From positions 11,649,517 through 11,713,516 of the forward strand of contig CM076666.1 of assembly GCA_038496675.1 (NCBI GenBank): DNA of 64,000 nt, given 5' to 3'. This document shows positions 1 through 12,100 of the stretch, piece after piece (the first letter of the stretch is position 1; each line of letters opens with the position of its first letter). This DNA comes from Rachycentron canadum (taxonomy: Eukaryota; Chordata; Actinopteri; Carangiformes; Rachycentridae). A program made the translations under genes and the position numbers. Under the pieces are notes generated by a model that was not told the DNA's origin, searched no databases, and worked only from the letters and a program-made list of their open reading frames with translations.

Positions 1-2
1 TT

Positions 3-101
3 CGTGGTATGCCTAAAAGACCCAGGACCGAAGAGCACAACTTATGGTATGTGGATGAAGGAGGCCTGTTATATATTTTGGAGCCTGACCATGCACCATA
101 G
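3..101 (+). CDS. Possible C-terminal exon of an unidentified upstream gene (partial)
   Basis: The window opens inside a plus-strand reading frame of 32 codons that ends in TAG at 99-101. The peptide is mixed and soluble-looking, with charged residues and an aromatic/aliphatic stretch (NLWYVDEGGLLYILEPDH). It reads like real coding sequence rather than a chance ORF. The other two plus frames look poorer: one stops within 15 bases, and the other is open but has a less protein-like composition. The beginning lies off the left edge, so no splice acceptor or start can be seen. I do not recognise the family. A candidate poly(A) signal lies at 812-817. A chance ORF remains possible. Confidence 0.35.
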   Translation, partial: RGMPKRPRTEEHNLWYVDEGGLLYILEPDHAP

Positions 102-2700
102 TGAGAACTAAATTTAAAAAAATCAAAATGAAATGTAAGACTACACCCAGAGGGTGGGGGAAAAAGCTAACCAGCAGCTGGTTGTAGACTAGTTAATGGA
201 CAAATATCATTCAATTCTTGACAAGAGAGAAAATAAGTGTGTAGTGTGTGGGATAATTTATTGGCAGTGTTTATAAGACTCCAGGTAGTCACTGTACACA
301 GTCAAGAAATAATCCCACATAAAATCACCATGTGTCATTTTTACACTTTAGTTTATGGATTTACCAAACTATATATGAAGTGTTGATTGGCTCACCATCA
401 ATGGCTGAACTAGAGATTCAGTGTCCTATTAATTTGTTAAATACTCAACACATAATGCTGCACTTAATACTCCATACACTGATAAATCTTCACAATAATG
501 TTGTAATTATATGAAGATGGAAACCACCTATAGTGACTACAACCTCAGTCTATCAAAGACGGGAGTTTGTTGTTTCCTCAGAAAGGCAATCAGACAGACA
601 CCAAGTACAAGTGACACACGCAGTAGACAGAAAAGGAATATTGAATTGTTTCTTGACATCTCCCTGAGTATCATTTTTCAGCATGCATGAGACCTGCAGA
701 TGGCAAATGAAGTTACCATGCTAACTGATGACCGTATATTGAACTCTGAAGATACAGATTTAAAAAATTGTTCAATTCATCACATGTTGTTGTGATGGGT
801 AGTTTAATGAAAATAAAAGGAGCCCACTGTTAGCATAAGTGTATTGTTATGCAAACATAATACCCACCCTCTGTGACACAAACACATAATAAAATCTCTA
901 AAATCAACATTTTGTAGCCTAAATGTTCATCTTGCAATAGGATCACCCAAGAATCACAACCCAATAAAAACCAATTTATCTAAGGGCCTGTCTTACCAAG
1001 AGAGCAGGCAATGTTCAGATAAAAACTGCTTGTGAAAACCTACTCCATGTTTGAACTGTTTTTCTCTAATATGCTGTAAAAAAAAATGTGTGGGATGATT
1101 CACTGACAATCCTGCAGTTTTAACCTTCTTATGTTTAGATTTGCTGGGTATTTCTATTCCATTAATGCCATGTTAGCTGTATAAAACATTACAATGCATC
1201 ATAATCAAAGTCAAAGAAGATATTTTCATTTCAATAAACACACATATTTTAGCACAAAGGCTAAACTATCTGGATGATAGGCTGATACTTTGCAAGAGGA
1301 ACATGTAGGCTATATGCTGTGAATCAAACACTATTGAATCAACCTAATAAACTGATGACAAAAGAATGCATGGTCTTATATAATAAATGCACAAAGTCTG
1401 TGTAGGACTGTGACTACTCTCATCCTGATAATCTTTCTGTTTTCGCCATGTCCCCATGTGATGTCAAGATCACCCTCTTAAGACAGCCCCCATCAGCCCA
1501 GAATGAACCTGGCAGTGACAGTAATAAAGGGCTCCATCTGTGCCTGGCAGGCAGAGGCAAATGAACCAATAAAGGCCTGGTGAAGTCTCCTCTTTCACCT
1601 ATTGGCAATGGCTGCCGTCATCTCCATCATGATGAAAAGGAGAGAGTGCAAGGGTAATTAAATACCAGCAGGGGCCAGGGGGCAAACCTAATAACTCTCG
1701 GTAACAAGCCAATAAGAGGTCTTATTGCTTAAGGGTTCACACAACCCAGAGCATGTTAATAGTGAAGGAGAGCACTTAGAGCACACAAACATTCAGATAG
1801 TTAATAGGCCTGCAGGTTCCTCAGAGAAAATTGACCTTGTGGAGAGATAACAGCAATAGTTCAGAGAAAAAGCACAAAAATCTCTTGTGCCACCATCTGC
1901 CACAGTGATATCTTCTGCTTGAGTCACAACTGGTTTCACGTGGACTTAAAACACTTTGCTGTATTCTGTGCACAGTACTTAATAATCCCTATTATAGCCT
2001 GCTGCCATCTGATGGGGAAAAAAAGCTTGTACAACAGTACACTGCAGCATGCCACAACATGCAGAGCAGCCCGGTTAACCCTGTGGTGCTCTGCTGAGAG
2101 GCTCTGCCCTGAAACCGAGACGGTTTCGCCCCTGATCTTGATTGTATGTGTTAATCTAACCAACATGTCTGTCAACACAAAGAAAGCAAACAAACAACAA
2201 AAAAGTCATCTTTTAAAATGGAATATAAAGCCATATGCTCAAGTAATGAGCAAAATTACCTTATCTCATGCCTTAGTATCTTATAAATAAAATTATTACA
2301 TATATATTAATTTCGTATTTATGAGAAGACCAGAGCAAAGGTTAAAGTTCATCATCATTGCAATTATTGAAATAGGGAAAGGTAGTTTTGTCTGTCTATC
2401 GTCTATCTGTATAAGAGCTTCATTATCTTAATTATGTTTTCTATTTATTTTTTACATCAAAGCACTACCTCCAAAATACCTCCACTTTTCTGGAGTCACA
2501 AAGTCACAAATGAATAAATCAGATTAACCGGGCTAAATTCCCAAAAGACAACAAACTCAAGTCAGCAAATTCCAGAAATAACACAAAACAACTATGTTTT
2601 ATTAGTATAAACTTTGTCAGTGAGGGCTCTGGCTGCGGATCGTGGATTATGGGTTCAATCTCTAACATGAAGAGGGTAAATAATAAACATCCCACTATTT
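102..2700. other. Intergenic region left of cplane1
   Basis: No convincing gene was found. The first few hundred bases could be the 3' untranslated region of the gene ending at 101, with AATAAA at 812-817 and further AATAAA-like strings near 890 and 964. Most of the rest is AT-rich. The stretch of about 1430-1760 is richer in unique, non-repetitive sequence and contains CCAAT boxes and a TAATTA core, so it is listed as a possible conserved non-coding element. The ORFs here (1420-1608, 1919-2290 and their antisense partners) lack splice context or recognisable protein character. Confidence 0.6.
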
Positions 2701-2714
2701 TCCACAAGGTGTCG

Positions 2715-2815
2715 ACCAGTTACGTCACTGCATCTGCGTTCCTACGGCAACGCGTCGAAGCTTCCCCCGAGAGGATCATGGGAAACAACTCCGGCTAGCG
2801 AACCGGAGGGAGTTT
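2715..2815 (+). promoter_or_regulatory. cplane1: Probable cplane1 promoter with CRE and X-box-like motif
   Basis: This GC-richer, CpG-containing patch lies about 450-530 bases before the cplane1 start codon. It contains a cAMP-response-like core (TTACGTCAC, 2720-2728). Ten bases later comes GTTCCTACGGCAAC (2738-2751), which matches the 14-base RFX X-box consensus GTTGCCATGGCAAC at 11 positions. A GGGAAAC string and CCGG-rich sequence follow at 2780-2795. X-boxes are established RFX-factor sites in promoters of ciliary genes, which fits the downstream gene. The transcription start itself cannot be placed from sequence alone. Confidence 0.5.
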
Positions 2816-3250
2816 CGAAATATTTCTACGATTAGCTACGGTACGAAAGACAATACCATCCTTATTTTACACGTTTGTAGCCACCTAATGCTGGTACGAT
2901 GTGTGAGCATCGTCCAGTGTCGTAGTGCTCAGGTTGGGCCTTTTTTTCGGGAGCAGTGCTTCCCGATGTTAACAAAATTAGCTAGGTGGCTAATGCTAGT
3001 TAACGGTAATATGCCAACGAATAACACCGGCTAAAGTCACGACACCAGGCCGTGAACTTGTAACGATTTAATTGTATTTTAAAAATGTTAAGCCCCGAAT
3101 GCTTTCTTGCAGCAAATAAACACGTCGCGTGTTCGCTGACCTATAGATCTATGTCGTTGTGTGTATCTAGAGGGATCCTGTAAGTTCAAGAAACCAACTG
3201 AATCAACTGAATGTCTACTCACGGCGAAGAACTGGTTCGGTCTGTGAAAC

Positions 3251-6151
3251 ATGGAGCTAAAGTTGGAGGTTGTTTTGTCATCCAGCATCAAAAGGAAGAA
3301 ACCATGGCCGCGATTCTGTTGGCTTGGGCAGGTGAGCGGAGCTAAGTGTTAGGAAAAAGCGTTTTAGCCAGAAACTTTAAACGTTTATATCTGGTTTTGT
3401 TTGGTGTCAATCCTCAGGAGAAGGAGTCTGTGTTCCTGTTAGATGACAAGCGGATCAGTGAGATCAACATGGTGTCTGGTCGCACCAAGAAGCGGACCCC
3501 TAAACTCCATCCTTTGCTCAACAGTGTGGTGACAATGGCTTCATCCCACAATGGTGTGTTTAATGTATAAACTGAAAGCAAAACACACTTTTCAATTCTG
3601 AGAGTTCACTAATACTTGTCTGTTGTCTTTATAGGTGTGTGGCTTTGTGGACTTTTGGTCTCAGGAGAGATCTTTCTGTGGAACAGGGATAAAGATTTGT
3701 TGAAGACTACTACAGCAGCCACAGAAGCAGTTCACATAATCACCTCTGGTCAAGGTACATGCACATTGGTTTACTTACATCTCATGGTTAGCAGCAGTCG
3801 ATATTAGATCTGCCATATCATTTCAGCACTTTTGTCAGATTTTAATATGCAGTCACTTGAAAGGCTTAAAGACTTAAATCAACCAAGAAACTTTGCACAT
3901 TTTATCCTGGATAATTCAAATGCAGCTGATTCTGAATGTGTGTTTGCAGCAAAAGTATATAAGTATATATAAAGTTATATTAAATAAATGTCAGTGAATG
4001 GTCAAATTTGAAATAATGAGTGTATGTGTTTTCACAGGGAATGCCACACGGTTGTCCCTCCAGGTTTCAGGAGATGGTATGCGTGTCCTATTGGTAGCCA
4101 TAACAGGGCAAGTCTTCCTGTGGGAGTGTATGGACATTAGGGATTTAACAGGAGTACGTGATGGCACGGTCAAGGGACAATGGACACATATACAACCTCT
4201 TGAGGATACCATTCTGCCTTCTACGCAAGACAAAGAAGCATCCCAAGACACAATCTTTGTAAAGACAGAGGTCTGTACAAATAGAGTACATTTATCAATC
4301 TTTGGCACAATTTTACAGAGCTATGGTCCATTTCTTATTTTCTATAGCCCTTATATCTCATTGTATCTTTCTTTAAACTCCTTTAGGCAATGGGTGATGC
4401 CTGCTTGTCAGCCCTTGTTTTCACATCTGGAAAGAACCTAATCATCACCTGTCTGAAAATTCAATGGGAAGAGGACCACATGAGAATGGGGTGAGTGAGC
4501 AGGTCTATGTACCAGTCTGGACTATTCCTAGTTATTGCGTTACTCAAAAGTATATATTTTTCTTTGCAGTTCTCTCGGGTATAGCGTGCAATGGGCCTCC
4601 AAAACATATGCCATGTCGTGTCTCACCCCTCCCTGCAAAGCAGTGAAGTCAAGAGGGGCCTTGGTGCCAGCTTTTTCCCCAGATGGCCGGCTGTTAGCCA
4701 TCATCCTGAACCAAAGACAGCCAAAGGCAAGCACCCCTCTTATATCTGTTTTTCATATATTTTTTTTATGTCTAATTATCTGTAGAAATGTGAATCAAGC
4801 TTTGTGTTTCTTTTAAACCAGGCTACACAGGTCCTCTATGTGAGCACACAGAATTTTGTCTCAATATCAAGTAGCCTTGGAGGATGTGGAAGTAAAAAGA
4901 TGGATATCCCCTCTAAATACATAAGGTACAGTATTCATGGATAAAAGAGCAACAGGTGTTGTGTTTGCTGCTGTGTTGTAGTCAGCCAATGAGAGGCTTA
5001 ACCTGGGTGTCAACATCTACTTAGTCAAACTATTGAAATATTGCTAGTGAAGGTCCATGACTGAAAACAATGTCAGCAGAGAAAACAATGTCTGAGCTGT
5101 TATATCAACACTGTCAAGAGAAAGGACAACAGGAAGCTATTGCCACTATTCACATCAACCTAATGCCATTTGAAGTCAGAACTACTTTCAAATCTCTGAT
5201 GTGCAGTGTGTATTTGTTTAGAAAAGAACTTAAGATATTTTCTTTTAGGTCCTACTGGGTGGGCAGAGTGAGCTGGTCACCCAGCGGCCTGTTCCTTGCG
5301 TGTGTTCTCAAGAGAGGCTCCCTTCTTATGTTGGCTCGCCTTGGGGGGCTTCTCACCCTAACAAGCTCCGGTTGCAATGTTGACCTAGGGCCTGCACATT
5401 TTCTACCCCTGCACCCTCTCATCACTTACCGGTGAGGCGTTTTGCTCTTCAATTATGAGGTGTTCTTAAACTTTGATTAGTATGAAACTTTTTTTTCTAT
5501 TGATTTCTTTATTATACACAGCACTTATCATTTTTGATCTTTGTAATAAAAGTTTTTTATGTTTTTTCAACCAATGGTATTTACTCTCTGCAGACCACCT
5601 CTGTCTGCAGGGAACAGGGAGGCCTCTCTGTCCAGCTCTAGCTTGTCTATGCGGGATGTTCTGAGGCAGCGATATTCTGTGACCTGGCATCCACGGCTTA
5701 TGTATCTCATTGTGTCTGATGGCTACATGGCCACAGTTATGAGGGTGCTAGATAGGCCTTCTGCTGCCGTGTTGCTGAAAACACTTCTAAAGGATACAAG
5801 CAAGGATCTTGAGAAGGCCAGCTGCATATTGGATAAATCACAGGTGGTAAACCAAGGACTTCTAGAGGAGGAAATACTCTATCTCTTATATATCCATTCT
5901 TCAGAACTATTCTTAACAATGTCTTTCCTCATATTAATCATTTTCAGATTCATGTGAGGGCATGGCTGGAGTCCGTGTCTTGCCTGAATCTTGACAGCAG
6001 CCTTGAGGCGCTCAACCCCATAGTTACATATGGGCCCAATGCCTCAGATTCTGTCTTTTCAGCAGGCACAGATGGATCCACATTGCCACTTTTCCTACAA
6101 GACAAGGGGGAGACACTGGGTGGAACCAAGGAGCTTCTTGAAAAAGTACAG
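3251..6151 (+). CDS. cplane1: cplane1 exons 1-10 (N-terminal propeller-like region)
   Basis: The exons are 3251-3331, 3418-3553, 3635-3754, 4038-4270, 4387-4490, 4570-4726, 4822-4925, 5249-5431, 5594-5843 and 5948-6151. Together they give 1,572 bases, exactly 524 codons, with every phase matching. Exon 6 ends at AAG followed by gcaagc, a GC-AG donor. The spliced reading runs QRQPK|ATQVLYVS, as in the family. Exon 8 encodes the conserved RSYWVGRVSWSPSG and the PLHPLITY segment. No frameshift or internal stop occurs here. The ATG context is aacATGG, with G at +4, and no better in-frame upstream ATG is apparent within the exon. Confidence 0.9.
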
Positions 6152-9100
6152 GTTGGTCACATGCTGCCAGCTAGGAAATTATAGCTTCAGATTTTGTCTA
6201 ACAATGATCAACATACTATTCTACATGTAATTACACTGAGTTAGAATGCATCACGGCTACTGTATCAATTACTTGATTCACTTATATTAGCTGACTATGA
6301 CTTGCTGTTTGATTGCTTGGTTTCCTAGACTTTCTTTGAGGATGACTCTGATTTAGATGGACCTCCTGCTGGTTCTCATGTGGAGGACGGTGGCCGTTTG
6401 GAGTTTGCCTCAATGTTTGACACAATCCACGCTCAGGACACACACACTGACACTGGGCATGTTACTGGTCCAGATTATGAAAAGGACTTTGAGACAGAGA
6501 GGAAGACTCCTCTTCTTTACCGTGAACTTGGGAAAATCCAGCGAAAGCTCCTAACAGCCTGGGCTTTCGGCTTGTCTCTAGGAAATGCCGTGGAACACAG
6601 AGCTCATTTGCTGAGACATACCCTCTATTGTGTGGTGCGATTTACTGCTTTACTCCTTTTGGCCCCCAGCTACATGGTCCGCACAGGGAAAAAGAATACC
6701 TCAGTTTCTTCTTCCCTCCTTCATCTTATCAAAGCTCTTCTATCTTTTCTTCCCTGGGATAGCACTCACTCAGGTGGGTCATGCTGCCTGGGGCTGGTGG
6801 TAGAGTTCAGTAAACGACTGGTATGCCTCCTGCTGACCCCTTACCCTGAATCTTACCAGACCAGTCACTCTCAGCTGTCATCTCAAAACCTATCCACCAC
6901 CCTGCATATCTTGCAGCTGGTCTCAGATTCTCTTGATCACACCTACAACCTACAGTTAAGAACTGTCTGGTCCTCGGCAGAGAAGGAATCTCTTTCCCAG
7001 CCACCACAGCTCTGGTCTTCAGATGTACACTATGTGCCCCTGCTTCAAGAAGAGAAGGAAAAGACACTCAGTTCGCTACAGCAGGCACAACCTGTTCCCC
7101 AGCGACCATCAAGCAGGTAGACACTATCCTTCAGGCTTTTTATTTGTCAGTGTTCATGAGCAATCAGTCAACTACTTGTTTTTGTGGATTGGCGGTTTCC
7201 TTTTTTTGCCAGATTGTTTGGAATATGGCAGTGGATCTACCAGATTACTCAACAGTATCTGAAAGAACTGAAAAGCTTTGAAGGCTGTGAGGGATGGGAG
7301 GAGGAACAGCAGAAGTTGTCTTTCATCATGTCACAGATCCAAACAGCTTTACAGGCTACAGGAGAAAGGCTGGAGGAGGGTCCTACACTGCTGAGTTACC
7401 CAGGTCTGAAACAGACTATCTAACTATTGTACCATCTTGAATCACATGGAATGACATAGTGTGGCTTTTTTAGAATATGTCCTCAGAAGAATAGTTATGT
7501 CTGAATATTTACCGTTGTTTAGTAATTCACTCTTGTCTCTCCAGGTGAAAATCTTTTCCTGTGTGGCTTGTATCCAAAAAGTGCTGATGCTTGGCGGGCA
7601 CAAATCTGTGAAGAGAGTAACCAAAGTAAGAACCGTTGCTTCAGCTTTGCCATTGAAATACACTACATGTCCACATTCAGTCTGAAATAGTAAGCTTTTG
7701 TCTTTCTATTAGGTTGTTATCGCAGTGTCTTCCAGGAGGTACGGATTTGTCTGGCACTCCTGTACAGTCTCTTGTCCCAGTACCGTTTAAGGGAAGCCCA
7801 GGAGTTGGGGGACCACATGGCCTGTCTGATACTGCACAGGGCTGGACACCAGAGGGACAACATGACCTGCATAACACGTCAGCCATGTTCAATAACTCCT
7901 CTGTCTTTTGAATCAGTTTATGGAATGAAGTTGTAAATAGATAACATCTCAACCTTGCCAGTATAATTTACTTAAATGCATTATGAAGATATGCACACTG
8001 TCCAAAAGGTCAAGCCTCAGAACCACAGAGTATAAGTCTACCTTTATTTCTCAGTGGTTACAATAAGCAATTGTTCCCCATTTTGAAAGTAAGATGTGTT
8101 GGTTATTATCCACATGTTGGTGTCTTGCAGCAGATACTCTTCCTTGCCCGTGGCTCCCGATGGACCTTCATAGTGATGCAGCCTGTGCAGTGGTTCAGAG
8201 CCTGGGGAGATTAATGGCATCTTATTTCACCAATCAACCCCTCTACATCCTGCCCCCTCACAACGTGGACGTCCTGCCTCCACTACATTTTCCACATGGT
8301 ATGTTTCCAAAAACTATTTATCAGATAAAAAATATTTTTTTCTTCTTTACTATTGATAATTTGGTAAAACGACTTTGCTCAGCCTCCAATGTTGGGCGAT
8401 TGGTGCCACTGTGCCAAGAGGAAGTGGCTACAGCAGTTCGACGTCAGCATCTGTCAGAAGTATGGACAGTGGAGTACGCCCAGGATCTGCTCCTGTTAGG
8501 GGGTCTGCTTCCTGAGGCTGTGTGGTTGGCTTACCATCTCGGGGACTGGAAGACAGCAGTATCCCTGAGTCTGGCCTATACAAGTTACTGCAGTGACCAC
8601 TTTGACTTTACACGGTCAGTTTGAAAGCGTAAAGTATAAAGTATAAATGTATAATATTCTGTTCCTATTGCCAGTGCTAGACTATATTAAATCAGATTTC
8701 AAACCTTCCGAATGTTTGTTTTCGTGAGGATACCAATGATGTCTTTCCTGACAGGCTGCGGAGGAGAGAGCTCCACCTTCCAACAGTTATGGAAGCAGAG
8801 AGCATTTTTCAGACTGAGGTGGAGTGTCTTCTTGGAAATAAGCCCAACTCCCAGAAGCCTAGAGGCATGGATGGTGACCAGAGCTTCACAGGTGTGAGAC
8901 CTGAGAACTGTAAGATGACCACAATGCACCTAAAATAAAATTGATAATAACTAGGTACAATTTATTCTATGCCTTGTCTCACCCCATGTATCAGACCCTC
9001 TGGAAGGAGAAGACTGGGATTTATTACAGGTTTCCCTACAGGAGATTCTGAAAGCGTCAGTCATGGCTGGAGTCAATGTGATGTCTTCACCCATGTCTTC

Positions 9101-12100
9101 CTTGCTGGAAAAAGCCAAAGACTTGTGTTCCTACCTGCCTCTGTTGGTGCCTAGTGGACTGTATCTACCTTCCCCACCCCTTTATTGCCCCCAACCTTCC
9201 CCCAACACACAGGTACATGAAATAGAAGATCAACTTTTACCTCTATTTACATATAAATCCTATAATTAAATGTTGTGTGTCTCGATCTTAGGACCCAATT
9301 GGGACAATGGGGCAGTTAGCAGAAGTTGCATCTCGTCACAAAGTATCCAGGGTTCTTCAAAGATTACTTTTACTTCTGAGATCTGCTCGTTGTTGCCATC
9401 CTGCTGCCCAGTGGTACATCACCCATCTGCGCCGTGCCAGACACCTACTACACAAGGTTGTTTACATGGCTGCAGGGGTTTTACCAAATTTAATAAGAGA
9501 AATGAAGGTGGCTAACAAAGCTGTGTTTAAACTTTCATGAATCACACATTCAAAAAGAATGGTCATTACGCTTTGTTATGAATAGCCATGCTATCTTAAA
9601 TAGTGGTAATATCTGATGATGTTTTCAGATCAAGAAGAAGTACTCATATCTAGCAGATGCTGAAGAAGAGAGGGCTTTCCCGGAGGGCCTGATGAAGTTT
9701 GTCACCCGGAGTGGATTCTTCAGATGTGGGCCAAACAAAGATGGTCACTTGGACCCTGATACCATCGAAACTATTAGTGAGATGCCACTTGAAGTCTAAG
9801 GTGGATATCACAATCAATAATCAGTATTCATATTGAACTTACACACTGTATTTCTGCTCCAAGTCTGTTTCAGGGAGCTGTGTGGTTTATGCTGGATGCT
9901 GCATGTCAGGGACCAACTCTCCATTTCCTGCAGGAAGTATCAGGCTGCCAGGCAGCATGGTAAAGATGAACAGGTAACATATTTATTTTTGAGTCAGTGA
10001 CATATATCTGTAATTATACTCAGCTTTTGGTACCCTCTTATTATGTGCGTGTTTCTGTGACCCATAGATCCCTATTGATTCAGAGATGAGATCTAACTGT
10101 GTTGATGTTCTTCGCTGGGCCTGTCGTTTTCTGCCTTTCTCTCGTTTCCTCAATGCTGAAGAAATTCTCCAGGACATACTGCTCAGCCTTGTGTCTGAAC
10201 TCCCTCCCATCTCTTTGGTGAAATTTTCTTGTGTTTTCTTCCATACGCATTGCTAGTTAAAGTAAAATGGACTGACCTTGAGTGAGTACATTTCTTATCC
10301 GTGCCTGTTCTTCTTCTTAGGTGGCAGACACTCTGGTACAAGCTTTCCCAGAAGAGGAAGAGTCTGTCAGAGTCCCGCTGAGAGAAAAATTTAACTCAGT
10401 GCTGCAGAGACTCAGGCCATGCAGCGTCCTTGGTATGAACACATCTGCTCATTAACAAGTTACATGTTGGCACCGATCATTTTTATGCTCCCGCACTGAT
10501 GACTGCCAGAGATTTTTGGGTTGTTCGTCTGTATGACCATCCATCCATCCATCCCATTCTCATGAACGTGATATTTCAGCAACAAATATAAATTTCACCT
10601 GGTTCAGGGTTTCACAAGGTGCTATACAAAGAAACTATTATGGTATTTTTATTATTCATTATCCTTGAAATGCCACTCTTTGCTCTGTCTGTTCTTTCTC
10701 TAGAAGGGGAAAAAGACGAGGTGAATGAGTTGATGATGGTTCTGATTCAAGACAAACACAGGCAGAGGCGAAAACATCTTGGGCGTTTGCGCAGGCACTT
10801 GGCCCCCCCTGAGCTCCATCTGTGGGAGAAAGAGGAGGAAGAGGACGACAGGGGAGGCAAACATGGGATAGCCATGTTGAGACAACTATCACTGGGTACA
10901 AGTCTGAGCACCAGCACTTTAACGGACTGTGGGTTTCCCCCAGTGTGCAGTGATGGAGACACAGCAGAGCATACACCTGAGGCTATCCACCCTGAACAAC
11001 ATTGCCAACCCATGACTAGGTAGCCAGTGTGCAATAGTAGTACTATCACTCTGAGGTATGATCTATCTTGTAGCTTATTCTGTGCTCTACTGTTTTCGTT
11101 TTAGGGACAAAAAAGCAAAAAAATTTGCAACGAAGACTGCTGTTAAGATTAAAAACGCCATTCAGGAGGAGACTCACCCAGACAATGACAAAGGGAATGA
11201 GAAGTCCTCCCTGCCAGTGGTTGGCACCTGGGAGTTTGAGCTGGAAGATGAAGAGTATCTTAACTTCCTGGCGCTCTTCCTCAGCTACGTGCTAGAGAAG
11301 GATAGTGCTGATGGTGGGGACTCTGGCAGCGAACTTCCCTTGTTAAAGAGTTTCTCCTCCCAGCTGAAGGAGAGAGAGTTGCATTCTCTCACTTTTGATG
11401 TGCTCACAACTCTTCACCGCCGTCAAAGAGATGGGCACCATCCTGGGAGAAAACACTTGAGCAATGACCCGCCAGTGTTCAGAGCAGGATGCTGCTACAA
11501 GCCAATTAAACAAGGTACAACACCTAAACCCCAAACACCTTCCATCTGGAGTGAAACCCCCATATCCAGAGCTAGCCTTTCTGTCAGCTCTCTTCCTGGG
11601 CTGAGGACTGGCAGGCAAAAAGGTTTGTTTGGCTTCCGACAGCACAGCAGTGTGTCTTTAGTCCAAAGAATGAAAGGAGACCCCCCTAGCCCTTTTCAAA
11701 GTGCCTTTCCCATGGGGCCGCCATCAGAGACCTTGATCTTTGGCTCCTCAACTTCAGTGGAAGCTGTGACTGACCTGCAGCAGGGCCTGGACCCTAAATT
11801 AGAGGCTCAGTTTCCAGAGCTGGGCAGGCTGCTGGAGTGGATGGTGCGCTGGGCTGATAGAAGGGTGCTGCTGGGAAATCATGGCCAAAAGAAGAAAGAG
11901 AGGGGAGGAGGGGTTGGAGGGACAGCTGATGAAGGAGTAGTGATTCGTGTCAAAGCCTCAGCACCTGCTGTCCTCACTTCCCTCAGCTTACTGCAGTGGA
12001 GGTATGCTGCTCTACTTGGGACAGACCACTACAGTGCACACATCCAAGTTCCAGAAACACAATGGACTGTAGCCCCTGTGCTGCAACCTGAGGTGGACAG

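Noticed and set aside
1919..2290. 123-codon plus ORF with antisense partner
   Set aside because: It begins with a non-ATG codon, has no splice context and no conserved look, and composition explains its openness.
9570..9630. snoRNA-like TGATGA box before exon 20
   Set aside because: There is no matching D box at the right spacing, and it overlaps the branch-point and acceptor region of the intron.
10659..11049. Three overlapping minus-strand ORFs of 61-105 codons
   Set aside because: They lie opposite cplane1 exon 24, whose frame is continuous and conserved in character.
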